NCBI GenBank assembly: GCA_029721435.1
Contig: CM056586.1
Span: forward strand, 68,845,679 to 68,909,678
Source of the DNA: Gymnothorax reevesii
Lineage: Eukaryota > Chordata > Actinopteri > Anguilliformes > Muraenidae
Direction: 5' to 3'
Length of the DNA: 64,000 bases
Part shown: positions 1-11,321 of the stretch, one piece after another
Layout of the letters: each line of letters starts with the position of its first letter
How positions within the stretch are numbered: position 1 is the first letter of the stretch
The notes under the pieces: model-generated
Seen by the model: the letters and a program-made list of their open reading frames with translations, nothing else
Databases searched by the model: none
Told to the model about the DNA's origin: nothing
Program-made: the position numbers and the translations under genes

Positions 1-968
1 ACTCAAGGTTAAAGGTCAGTTCAAATGTCCTGAACTGATGCACAATACAGGACTTCCTCTTAGCTCCTAATGCACACCTAGCTCTAAATGCATTTATAAG
101 CAACTCACAGGATGTCTCTTGTTTGACCTTGGCCACTTCAAGCAATGCTCATCTTTCTGGAATTTTTACACTTTCCTTTTGTATTCTTAAAATGCTCCTA
201 ATAAGGGTATGACATACTAAAATGTAACAGAAATCCACCAGGTGTTGAAAATCTTCAGTATTCAATTCTCATATATTTCTGATAAAAGTCTGACCAATCA
301 TTTTCTTCGGTCCGAATAAAATGCTTTGCGGAGCTTCCCGTCTGTCATCCGTTGCAGCGCCCCTTCCAGTTGCCTACTGCTGTCACCGCTTACGAGTCAC
401 GCGCCTCGCTGGCAGAGATTAGATCTATAGATTAGAGCCATTTAAAACCCAAACTAAATAATTTGGTGCATTATTATCCAATTTTGACGAAAATTAATAG
501 GTGTGGACACCTCACCACTGCTGATGCATATGCCAAATATAAATAAAACAAGGCCCACTCTGTCAGCCCGTACAGCAAAAGAATATTCCAGAAATGCTTG
601 AATCTGTCTGTGCCGCCAATCACCTGCACCCTCCACCGGTGGCAAACTGGGTCAAAAATTCGCCAAAATTCAATCAATTCTTTTCCTAGATGAGACCCAA
701 CTACCTGCCAAGAACGATGGACCAACTTAAAAAACTGTTGCAGTTATCTGGCCAAAGCTCTGTGGCGGGGGGACGTGGCAGTTGGAGAAAAAAAACTTCA
801 TCAAAATAAAAATAATGAAAATGTTATTAATTGGCAGAGGTGACCTACAGTTGGAAGCAGAAAAGCTGCAGCGGCAGACACAGGGGAACAAATATAAATC
901 CACAGCATCACCGAATTTGCTCAGGGATTCTAATAACATTCATAGAATGCGCTTTAGCAAGATAAACA
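1..968. other. Region downstream of ssb, no gene seen
   Basis: I see no coding exon here. An AGGTTAAAGGTCA direct repeat at 6-18 resembles the AGGTCA-rich repeat at 56.4 kb and may be an edge of the same family. The rest is AT-rich and unassigned. Confidence 0.4.
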
Positions 969-974
969 TTTATT
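969..974 (-). terminator. Polyadenylation signal of ssb
   Basis: AATAAA on the minus strand, about 400 nt downstream of the ssb stop codon at 1374-1376. This distance is normal for a vertebrate 3' UTR. No stronger signal was noticed between it and the stop. The choice is by motif and distance only. Confidence 0.6.
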
Positions 975-1373
975 GCATACAGTGCATTTTAAAACAAACC
1001 TTAAGCCTCAGAACCCAAGGAAATTCCTTATAATTTTTGAAAAACTAAAAAACAAAATATACGTCAAATTAAAGGTTAGACGAGGCACATAAATCTGGAG
1101 GATGTGTTGTGAATCACAGAAGCACTGAATGCCATATTAGACACCCATGATTCTGTCAATGCATTTATGCTTAATGTTGAAAATCTGCCATTTTGCATTT
1201 AGATGTGCACAGCGATTAGAAGTGTGACAAATAAATCTATACATTCAAACTGTAGGTTGACAGAGAGGTGGACTTCATTAAATTTCCCACTGAATGAAGC
1301 CACTAATGGAATGCATGCAAGCTGCTTTAATACATCCACTGCAAATAAAAGTCTAAAACAATGTGGCGAGGCG

Positions 1374-4300
1374 TCATTCCGCAGATCCATTGTCAGTTTT
1401 TGCATGTTTTGCAGCTGGTTCTCCGGCGTCTTCCCCGTTTCCTTCATCCAGCCCCCTCTTCTTTGGGCTCCCAGCTGCTGCTGTCGAGAGGAAATAGTTT
1501 TATATCTACTAGTCTCACACAGCACGCTAAGCTCCTGTATTCAAATCATCAATTTAGAGGAGCTGTGTCATGATTTCTGCACATGCTCAACTTTGAACGA
1601 AATAACCCTGATCATTGGCGATGGCAACCAGCTTACATTCTTTGTATCCCTTGGCCTTAAAATGGCGCTTTGAATCCACCAATTTCCGTAGCCAGCTCCT
1701 TAACATAAATAGCATAATGCCGGAGTAACTAAGGTATATAAATACAATGCTAAACGAAGACCAATTGGCAAGAATTGAATCAGATTGTGACGCAGTCAAA
1801 GCAGCTTCATTTTCTTAGGATGCAAGTTCTGATCATGCGCAGTAATCGTGACACAGCTCCTTTAAAAGGTACCCATTTTTGACAATAATACTACAGCAAT
1901 AGGTCATAAGGACATGGAGTGAGCTCAGGAGAAAACCTCAGAAGTAAAATCTGTACGCTAAAGACAGGCGAAGGGATGCGCTGATGATGCGAATTTTGTA
2001 ATAGATATGCTATGCCACGAAAGCCTTAGCCCCCAATCTGATTTCCCCGATTTTTCCATCTTTGTCTGGCTAAATAGTTTCAGGTCTTTGAACGAATCGT
2101 AAAGGCCACGGCCTAATGTTTTTCCTTGAGAAATGCCATAGCTGACTTGGATGTTGCTCATTGTCTTGCGCCAGCGTCTATCCTGGTTTCAGCCAGAGTT
2201 CACTGCTGGACAGCAGAACGTTACCCTCAAGAATCTGTAGGCATCTGGTTTAATTCAGTCTTTCCTCTGCCTGCACTATAGTTTGTTTGCCCCCAGCTGC
2301 CACACAGCTCCAAAGCAGAATGGATGCACCCTCATATTTAAGCCTTTGAGTCCCAGCTTTTACAAAACCAAACCATACTGCACAGCCCCAGTTCATTAAA
2401 ACAGAAATGCTCAAAGTTTCGATTAAATCCTGAGTATTTCACGGCATGAAATAGTGAAGTTAAATGTTGCTTATACATTTAGAAATGTGCAGAAATGTAC
2501 ATTGTCCTTGGATATAACTTGGAGAACTCGCTTGATGAACCCACGCTTGCTCAATTCAGAAGAGCACCAGCAACATTTGGATAATTCAGAGTCCCAGAAT
2601 TACAGAGGACACTGCAGGAAAGACATTCCCCTGACAAAAAATGCCTTGAACCTGTGACTTTGTCATGATCTGTTAAATGAAACCGGGTAATGCCAAGGCC
2701 CCCCGCCCCCGCCCCCGCCCCATTTTCTATTGCTAATAAACTATAGGGCACTTTCACGTTCATATGGCCATGTGATTAGGGTAATGTCCAATCACTCAGA
2801 TCTGACATTTTGCCACGTGCAGTTTGGGTGCCCAAACTTTTGATTGTGACAATACATCTCCACTACTTGTGGTGCATTCAGAAAACAATTAAAGTGTGAC
2901 AAATTAATGAAAATGGAAGAAAGTGGAAGGGGGGCGAATACTTTTTCGCAGAAGAAAATGACTGAATTGGCGATGGGTACAGAAACTGCACTGGGATGAC
3001 TGGATTCATCCTGTGACTCCCACTGACCAGTCTCACCTTCACCAGCATCTTCATCATCGCTGTCGAATGTGGTCTTTTTGCCCTGATACTGCACTTTGCC
3101 TTGACGTCGCCCATCTTCCCTTTTTCCGCCTCTTCCTCGCCCTCCAGGTTTCCGGCCCCCTAAAAGAGATGCATCGGGTTCAAGATACAGCGAGAAAGTA
3201 TTAGTCACAGAGCTGTAACTCTCAGAAACAAGTTGACTGTATGGTATCAGTGCCTCAGCACTTGCAGTGCACATGACCTCTTGGCTTTCACTGCAGGCTT
3301 TTTTATACGTCTGCCTAGTTCACAAATAATAGGTCTGTGTAGGGGTTTTGTAGGATGGGAAATTATCAAACCACCTCCCCATAGACATGCTATATCATCT
3401 CTAAAACTCAGAAACACATAGTTTGTAACCCATGGTCATGTAGTCTACACAGACAATAACTGGCTGCCCGGTGATTTGACATAAGAACGATCACTCCTGT
3501 AAAAAAATTTGATGACAAATTTAAGTGATGCATTCAGAGCCAAACCAAAGGTTTCATGACACTGGTATACTATTTTATCAATGCACAATAACTCGCAAAT
3601 AAAAATGGTGCCAAGGGCACTGTAGCTCATCTGGACAATAAATCTCCAGTGACCACAAGAAATAATTCTAGATGTATCCATCACGATCTCAGACAAAACA
3701 TTTGTTATACATCAATGTCAACTTACTATCCCAAACAAAGGCATAATACTGGGATCATTAGTTACTGGTTACACTTCAAAAATGTAAAAATTTAATGGTT
3801 ATTCTTTGGTTAATTTCTGAACGTTCAGCCAATCAAAAAAAACACTCGAGTCAGACTCTACTTCAGTCAATCAATTATTAAAAAAAAAAAAATTAATTTA
3901 GTTCAGGTGGATTACATTTTGATGTTCCTTTGACACAGTTCATGCGAATCACCCTACAGTGCATACCCTGTTTTAGCTCCTGTCGGTCCACCAAAACTAG
4001 GCTTTCTTGGCTCTCTTTTGTTAACACTTTTCCTATGCTATAACTAATAATTGTGTCCCAACAGCAAAATGAGACACTAGATCCCCAGTAATCCATCTAC
4101 TGACAGAGCTGATCACCTTTGTTTTTCCTTCTGTTGAGAGACTCCTGCTGGTTTTCAATTATTCTCTTCAGGGTCTCCTTTTCCATGTCACCACTGAGCA
4201 CATCCCAGTTTACATCTCTGCCTTTTACTTTCAGCTGCCCTTCATTTGCACTTTTGGCATTATCAAGCGCCTCTTTGGCATCCGAATGGAAAAGAATGGT

Positions 4301-7300
4301 TCCCTGTAGAGTAAAGGGCTTAACGTTAAAATTGTGATATCAATAATTACAAGAGAAAACTTCCACATTCCACAACAGAAATGCAGCCATTGTTGCTCAG
4401 TGAAATAACAAATCAAAGCTGTGGAAAACCTATCATGTGGTAACATGATTCAAAGAGCTCCCGCAAGAGAGTTTTTGGGTTTTCAACGGCAAAAGATAAT
4501 TAAAATCAAATTTTTTAAAAATTTAATTTCAGCACACTAAGGGTTAAAATGATCTGCCTCTAATTTAACCCTGCCATTTCTCAGGAACTATGGAGGGAAA
4601 AGAAAAACAGGTTCAAAGAAACAAAGCAACATAACAAACCTCTTCCCTACATTCTCAGCAGTGCTGACAGAAGTCAACAAGTGTTTGTCACTAAAGTGAC
4701 TATATCCCCCGCCGTTAGGTCACCAAAACCGACTGGTGTCTGCGCATTCCCAGTAGGAAGGTTGGTACCAAAAGGAATTGAAATAGGTTGACTCCTTCTT
4801 GAGATATCGCGCTGACAATGTTCGGGACAGACGGATGTACGGACGGACGGACGGACGGAGCTGAATACTATATCCCCCGCTTCGCGCTAATCGCACAGAG
4901 AGGGATAATAAGCCACCACATAAAAATCTCACATCAACTGCAATGGTAGATGAAAACTATAACATACAAACATGCTAGCTCTGCTTCTCGATTCCATTGC
5001 AAATGCTCGCTTGTTCCAAATACAGATGGCAGAAGAATAAAACTCAAAGATGGACGCCAACAATGACAGCAAAGATGGGGGACAAAAACTCCAAAGAGTT
5101 CAACAAAAATACACTTCGCTGCATTAAAAACGCAATGGTGAGTTATGTTCTGCATTTGCCGCAAACTGAAAAATCAAATCGATTTTTATTGCCTTTCCAG
5201 TGAGATATGAGTGACAATGAAAAAGCTTGTGGTACTGTAACCCTGACTCACGCCGCATGAATGCACCAAGCACTTCAGTAATAACAAACATCGAGCTGTT
5301 TGTGATGCGTACTGTGACACTTGACTGGTTCTTTTGGGTGTGGCCAATAGCCTACATAAAGCCAACAAAATGAAAAATGCTACTGCATCAAGAAAATGGA
5401 ACGGCTTGTGACACCGGAGAGGGAACAGAGCCAATGACATGTTACGGGCAGATCTCAGCCACCGAGAGGAGGCGCATCGTCTGCACTGTCACCGGTCAAC
5501 AATCAGTCGTTTGTCTGTCCGAGAATAAAAAACAAGCACTGTCGCTGACCAACCCCACTTTGGGATTCCACGAGCGACTACGGTAGCTCAATAGTGCCAC
5601 ATCTGGATATAGCCTGTACGTGACAGATTCCAAACAGCAACCCAAACTGATCATGAGATAAGGGGTCTTAGACGTCTGAGGGTGAGCACAAGTACCATTC
5701 AACGCCATGTACATGAGAAACATCTGCATGTACACGACCCCTGCAGAAAACCCACTTACTGCCCACACGCCAGTCAACAGGGAAACCAGTAGATCCGTAA
5801 CAACAGCTTGCATGGAAATACAAGCTCGAGGCCACTACATGTTAGCCTTTCTTCTTCTACATCCTCTTTAGTTTATCAAGTCCTCCATAACGGATCTCGA
5901 ATCTTCATCTTCTCCCGCGAAAACCACCACAGCTGCTAGCAAAGTGGTTACATTGGACATTTAGGCTAAAAACACGCTGAAAAAGACGTCTTTGAGTCAA
6001 ATTTGAATGTCGGGACATACAGACACTTGGATTACACCTCACCAGCAGTATGGAGGCATTTTGTGTTTTTTTTAATGTTGTATTTTACTGTTGAAAAAGT
6101 GGCCACCATTGACTTCCGTAGATTTGGATACGTCCTCAACGCTGTTTATCTTTGAAACTCCTGAAGTGTTTTGAGGACCCTTCGATTAGCTTTGGAGAGA
6201 GTAGATGATGATTGAATTTTCATTTTTGGGTGAACTCTCTCTTTGACCCTCCCACAAACGTTCATTATTCTCAAATAACATCTGTGCCATTCGATATTAC
6301 GGTCAACAGTTTCACAACCATTCCATTCGGCTGAATATGTAAGCTCATGAACTTCTCAAACCTTGTTGAACAATATTAGACTTGTGAAACAAAAACTATT
6401 TTCACAAACATAGTTTAAACTACATCTTGTTTAAATGGAACTCAAAAAAACAGTCTATGATCGATCTCATCATACCTCCTTGGCACCCCGAACAAAATCA
6501 ATCCACTTAATGCGACCGTGAGCAGAAAACAATTCATGAAAGTCCTCTCTTGATGTCTGTTCAAGATCTCCAGAAAATTTCAACAGGCAGCCCGAGTGCT
6601 CATTCAAAGACTTCTGCAGAATAGAAATTAAGAGTTTATAATTAAATTCTGCCACAATGTTGTGCACAGCTCTCTTGAAGTTGTTGTGATGCTCATCTTA
6701 CCATTTCCTCATCTTCGGCTTGTTTCTGTTTCTCCTCTTTCTCGCTGAAAACAGGGTTAATTATAAATTAAGCAAAAGGACAAAACCAATTTAAAGGCGC
6801 CAGCATTAATTATCACCATATCACTGTTGTGTAGCTGCAGTGTTAAGCGATATAACTTCCACCGGTGACGCAGGCACTCACTGTTTGGCTTTGGCCTTTG
6901 CGTCGGCTCTGAACTGTTTCCGCTCTTCAGATTTCTTTGTAAAATAAGCATCTCTGAAAGGAAACGAATCATCAAAATTTCAACATTTGAACTGTAAACC
7001 GGTATCAAGCAATAGGCAAAAATCCACTGAGCATTTAACTCCTACTTCGTAAGGACAATCATTTCATTGTCTTTGAAAGACTTCAGATCAGGCCGTGTAA
7101 CAAACTGCTTGGCTGCTTCTTCAGAGTCCAAAATGATGAATATGGAGCCCTGTAATGGGAGGGAGAAAAAAAAATAAAAAAAAAGACAGTCAGAGAGGCA
7201 GTTGGGAGATATTTGCGCCTCCTTTCCATAAATCTCTGAACACAGACATACCTTGAAATTCTTCTGTAGATTTCTCCTCATCTGAATACTTTCAATTTTG

Positions 7301-8256
7301 CCCTTGTCACAAAGCCATTCCTTAATTTCATCAAGGGTCGTTTCTGTGGGAAAGCCTTTCTGCGGAAAACGACACATGCAACACATGCAATCTCTGCTCG
7401 TCTTTCAAAAATTATTTTCACTCAACTTTCGACACTGCATCCGAAGCAGCTTGATCGACTGTCACATCACAACTCTTGGATGAAAAAAAAATGTCACATT
7501 TTCAGAGACTTACTATGTACACAGACTTGTGTTTGAGAGCATCCTTGTATTCCTCGTTAATCTCGGGCAGCGGTTTGTCAGAACACCGGCGAATTTTTGT
7601 CTCGTCCTCACTGATTTCCAAAAGGCCCGTTTTGGATTTTCTCAGCGCTTTGATGATAATTTTGAAATCTGTCGTCAAGCACTTGAGCCTAAAAAAGGCA
7701 AAGGACACTTTATTGCATTTTGACTCGACCTCACAGGAGTTGCTTCATGTCCATTCAACTCTTTACCCATCAGTTCTATTCAGGTTATAGTCAACTGTGT
7801 TCCTCTTTTTTTTTTCCACAAAAAAGGTTTCATGCCATTAATAATGAAGCGCCTCAGCACCTCAGTCCATCTACCTGTTAAATTTTGTCATGGTTTCAAG
7901 CGTCACCCATCCATCATCCAGCTGCAGCTGCTCTTTCAGGAACCGATCTCTCGGGAGATTGTGGTCTCCAAAGTAATACTACACAGGGCGCAAAACATTT
8001 TCAACACTAGCTCTTAGTTTAAGCAAACATTTTTAATCACTGTTAATTATATCCCAGGAAATACAAATAAGTGAAATGAGTTTCATGACAAACAACATCC
8101 AAAGGAAAAAAAAAAGTCAGAGCACGTCAAGTAAAACTGCGTGAATACGGCTGCAAGCAACCTTCTCACGGCGTAGGCTCTGGGCAAGTCTGTTTTTACC
8201 TCGATTTGTTCAGCCACCCTCTTTTCAAGGGAAGTAACTTCTTCCAGTTCCGCCAT
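1374..8256 (-). CDS. ssb: La ribonucleoprotein (SSB / Sjogren syndrome antigen B), 11 coding exons
   Basis: Coding exons in transcript order: 8256-8200, 7978-7875, 7688-7514, 7359-7252, 7149-7046, 6953-6882, 6744-6702, 6613-6476, 4303-4117, 3159-3037, 1480-1374. Junctions are GT-AG and phases agree, giving 1218 nt (405 aa plus stop), close to the roughly 408 aa of mammalian La. Residues about 5-105 form the La motif ([22 protein letters not shown]). RRM1 starts near residue 109 (SVYIKG) with its RNP1-like GSIFIILD near 149. The second RRM starts near 227 ([10 protein letters not shown]) with GTILFHSD at about 268. Next come a Gly/Arg-rich basic stretch (about 330-345), an acidic DSDDED run and an SPKKR nuclear-localisation-like motif at 375-379. 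Known role of the family: binds 3' oligo-U of nascent Pol III transcripts in the nucleus and acts as an RNA chaperone. The last exon is small and about 1.6 kb from exon 10; it was recognised by its PKKR...[12 protein letters not shown] tail. The 5' UTR acceptor lies just upstream of the ATG, so at least one non-coding exon is expected further out. Confidence 0.95.
2699..2721 (-). other. G-quadruplex-forming G-runs in ssb intron 10
   Basis: The minus (coding) strand carries four G-runs of four to six bases separated by single C loops. This is a textbook high-stability G4 motif, also readable as overlapping GC boxes. It lies in the intron between exons 10 and 11 of ssb, so the G-run would be in the pre-mRNA. 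Confidence 0.7.
2862..2950. repeat. Tc1/mariner-type terminal fragment (gcgaatactttttcgcag tail)
   Basis: The end resembles the ubiquitous fish transposon terminus of the form AAAGTGTGACAAA...GGGGGCGAATACTTTTTCGCAG. A related terminus is seen at 37580-37707 (AAGTGTGAGAAATATG...GGGGCAAATACTTTTTTACAGCAC). It sits in ssb intron 10. No transposase is attached. Confidence 0.55.
4680..4930. repeat. Dispersed repeat with (GGAC)n core
   Basis: Bounded by two copies of ACTATATCCCCCGC in direct orientation (about 4697 and 4868) and containing a GGAC tetranucleotide run at about 4836-4858. It lies in the ssb intron between exons 8 and 9. The type resembles fish dispersed repeats that carry short tetranucleotide arrays. 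No coding potential. Confidence 0.45.
4940..6470. other. ssb intron between exons 8 and 9, remainder
   Basis: No exon is recognised in this stretch. Part of it (about 5950-6300) has the look of dispersed fish repeat DNA. The open frames on both strands lack conserved motifs. Confidence 0.4.
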
Positions 8257-8395
8257 TATCGTCTCTTGGGGGGGGGGAAAAAAAAATGAGCATTTACATT
8301 ATGTTTTATCCACAATTTATTTAGCGAGAAAAACTTTTGCACACCGGTAAGCAGACAGGTGCCTAGGAGAAAAGCCGACTAAGGGCTAAAGTAAC

Positions 8396-8530
8396 GAAAA
8401 AACTCCCGCACACGGTCTTCTCACTTGCTCTCCAGCATGTTCCGTTTGTTGTCCTGAGGAAGGTCGGTTGACCGAAACGTCGACGAATAAATTAATTGCA
8501 AGTGAGAAGACCTTGAGCGGGAGTTTTTCA
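8396..8530. mobile_element. 135-bp foldback element with ~32-bp terminal inverted repeats
   Basis: The left arm 8396-8428 (GAAAAAACTCCCGC...TCTTCTCACTTGC) is the near-perfect reverse complement of the right arm 8498-8529. The inner part carries GAGGAAGGTCGGTTGACCG, itself a short inverted repeat around the GGTCGGTTGACC core. It lies 140 bp upstream of the ssb start codon, in the presumed first intron. MITE-like; the superfamily is not assigned. Confidence 0.7.
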
Positions 8531-9229
8531 ATCCTAAATTTATTTCCGAGCAATGCAGCATCAGCACAAATTACCTGCAAATTTGAAATGAAGGCTCTTA
8601 CAGGGCAAGTGACACACTACTATTACAGATCACCTGGTTTTCCTATCAACTGGTCACCTTAGTTTATAGATGTTGAGGATTTCTCTTGGCAGTGTTCCAA
8701 CCACACAGAGTAGGCATAGCTGACCACACAAATACCATAATGATTATAATTCAAAATCTCTCATAATTAACTAGCCCATCCAGTTAATTTACATCGTTAA
8801 TTGTTGGTTAATAGCTTCAAAGGAGCTGCATCACAGTAGTTGTGCATGCTCAGAGGTTACATCCCAAGAAAGCGATTCTGCTCAACTGCAAATCATAATC
8901 TGATTCCGTACTTGCCAATCCGTCTTCGTTTTCAGATTGCATCTACACATTTTAGTCACTCAAGTGTTATGCCTTCTACAAGGCTATGAAGAATGTCAGC
9001 TTGTTTGCTAAAAAAAAACGTCACAGAGGAAGGATATCTCTTTTTAATGGGTATCTGCATAGCATAGCTACAATAGCTACGTGGCTATCGTAATCTAGCA
9101 ATTATGGCTAGATGTCTGATGAAGTTTAAAGAACGTAGTTAGCCAAGTACTTATGTGACAAAATCTGCAAGTGAAGTGAAAAGTTAATGTGGATTTCAGT
9201 GTAGCGAGCAATTGTAATGCGAATAGAAG

Positions 9230-9707
9230 CCACTAGATGGCAGCATTGAGCTTTTTTTTTTTTTGTTAAGCCCAGACTGGAGCTAGGTTTAGGCATGTCT
9301 TGGGCATGTCTGGGACAAGTCCCAGAGAATTTTAAAAAATAAAGTCTTAAAGGTGGGAGGGGTCTGCAAAAGAGTATATAAGGAAGAAAATTGAGAGAGT
9401 AATGTAGTAGGAGAAATTGCAAGCAGAAGGATACATTTGACCAGACCTGTCATTTTTTTTTCATGACCTGTTAAGCTTTTTGTGGATTTTTGCCTGTGTT
9501 GGAGTATTTTCCTCACCCAGGACATCACCAAACAACCCGAGCAAAAGGGACTATAAATATTTTTGTTCTTGTGTTTATCAATCTTGGTTAGTAGAGTAGA
9601 TAGTAGATTAGTTAAAGGTGTTTGTTTAATTAAATGTGTTTAGGTTTTAAAATTGTCTGTCATCCCTTGCTGTCCTATATGTAATAACAAATTGGGGCCA
9701 TAACACA
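9230..9707 (+). repeat. LTR-like dispersed repeat, copy 1
   Basis: About 475 bp, shared with 24742-25212 (same strand) and 60497-60961 (opposite strand). It begins with CCACTAGATGGCAG, contains TGTTAAGCCCAG, a TATA box in GAGTATATAAGGA (9375-9381), a common CAGACCTGTCA block and a 3' end GTCTGTCATCCCTTGCTGTC...GGGGCCATAACA. The internal TATA and TGTTA...TAACA pattern suggest a solo LTR of an LTR retroelement, but the exact ends are unclear because the conserved region extends past TGTTA. No gag/pol-like reading frame is present. Confidence 0.6.
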
Positions 9708-9846
9708 ATGTAGCGTAGCTACAATATCTACATAGCTAATATTAGCTAGCTGCTCCGCTAGTTGTCTGATGATTTTATTCAAATGAATTTAGAAAACATT
9801 TAGCAAGCTGGCTATCTAACTTTGCTGACAATGCAGCACTTGAAAT

Positions 9847-9973
9847 AACAAGAGCTGTCAGAAAGACAACAAAGCTCGCCGGGGGGCAAGGTTAAAGTTT
9901 TTCTGCACGTGGACGGACGCGGACGCCGAGGGTACGACAATAGCTCTCCGGACATTCGTCCCGGCGAGCTAAA
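9847..9973 (+). mobile_element. ~125-bp element with AGCTCGCCGGG inverted termini, copy 1
   Basis: The core runs from AGCTCGCCGGG (about 9893) to CCCGGCGAGCT (about 9970), a perfect 11-bp terminal inverted repeat. A near-identical copy lies inverted at 54541-54664, in fastkd1 intron 9. Homology also covers a left extension (AACAAGAGCTGTCAGAAAG). It is GC-rich compared with its surroundings. Confidence 0.65.
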
Positions 9974-10140
9974 AAATGTTTCTGGATATCTGTATAGTTA
10001 GCTATGCAATAGCCATGTGGGGAACGTTAGCAAGTAATTTGGCTAACAGCCCTATGATGCCATCTAAATGAAGCGAGCTCAGTAACCAGCTGTCTTAGCA
10101 AACAAAATTTGAGAGTGAAATGCAGAGTTACCAGCCACTG

Positions 10141-11321
10141 CATGAGGTAAACTTGTTAAACTGCTCAGTAACACAAATATCTAATCACCCAATCACACTG
10201 CAGCAACTCAATGCATTCAGGCATGCAGACTAGTTAAGATGATCTGCTGAAGATCAAACTGAGCATCACAATGGGGAAGAAAGTTGATTTAAGAGACTTT
10301 GAATGCGGCATGGTTGTTAGAGCCAGATGGGATGGTCCGAGTATTTCAGCAACTGCTGATTTACTGGGATTTTCACGCACAGCTATCTCTACCGATTAGA
10401 GAACAGTCCGAAAAAGAGAAAATATCCAGTGAGCGGCAGTTTTCTCTGTGAAAATGACTTGTTGATGCCAGAGGTCAGAGAACGGCAAGACTAGTTTGAG
10501 CTGATAGAAAGGCAACAGTAACTCAAATAACCAAGGTCTGCAGAAGAGCATCTCTGAATATACAACACCTCGAACCCTGAAGCCGATGGGCAGCAGCAGC
10601 AGAAGACCACACCAGGTACCAATCCTGTCAGCCAAGAACAGGGAACTGAGGCTACACTTCACACGGGCTCACCAAATTGGACAACAATTGGACAACAATT
10701 GGAAAGAAATTGCCTGGTCTGATGTGCCTTGATTTCTGCGGTGATATTCGGATGGTAGGGTCTGAATTTGGCAGGAACAACATGAAAACATGGATCCATC
10801 CTGCCCTGTATCAACGATTCAGGCTGGTGGTGGTGTAATGATGTGGGGGATATCTTCTTGGCACACTTTGGCCCCTTTGAGCATTGTTTAAATGCCACAG
10901 GTTACCAGATTATTGTGGCACGCCCACCCTCTTCTAACTGCAGTGTACCCATCTTTTGATGGCGACTTCCAGCATGATAACGCACCGCATCACAAAGCTC
11001 AACTTCTTTCAAACTGGTTTCCTGAGCATGGCAATGTATTCACTGCTCTTAAAAGACCCATATAATTACCAGATTTCAATCCAATCAAGCACCTTTGGGA
11101 TGTGGTGGAATGGGAGATTTGCATCAAGGATGAGCAACCAACTAATCTGCAGCAACTGGATGATGCAATCATGTCAATATGGCCCGAAATCTCTGATGGA
11201 TGTTTCAAGCACCTTGTTGAATCGATGCCACGATGAATTAAAGCAATTCTGAAGGTAATAAAGGGGGGGTCCAACCCGGTACTAGCAAGGCGTACCCAAT
11301 GAAAAGGCCGGTCACTGTATA
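10141..11321 (+). mobile_element. Decayed Tc1-like transposon
   Basis: The whole length follows a widespread fish Tc1-like family: AATGGGGAAGAAAG near the transposase start, GGAAAAAGAGAAAATATCC-type text, GCATGGATCCATCC, AATCCAATCAAGCACCTTTGGG (the ProIleGluHis-type DDE region), and the 3' end GGTCCAACCCGGTACTAGCAAGG...GGCCGGTCACTGTA. Many indels and stops (for example TAG at about 10397) break the transposase. The 5' terminus is diverged or truncated. Confidence 0.85.

Larger units (their letters stand above)
9030..10090. repeat. Thrice-repeated ~150-bp AGCTA-rich unit interrupted by insertions
   Basis: Related segments begin near 9045, 9710 and 9985. All have the form ATCTGCATAGC...AGCTAcaatAGCTAC...GGCTA...GTCTGATGAnnTTNAA. 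They are separated by the LTR-like repeat at 9230-9707 and by the small element at 9847-9973, which suggests the insertions split an older tandem repeat. Divergence between units is high. Confidence 0.4.

Noticed and set aside
1203..1673. 156-codon plus-strand open frame
   Set aside because: It runs antisense to the last ssb exon and 3' UTR, with no conserved motif. The minus-strand exon with [12 protein letters not shown] explains the coding signal.
9253..9707. Complete LTR retrotransposon
   Set aside because: No internal gag-pol region or second LTR is adjacent at any of the three copies; only a solo LTR-like unit is present.
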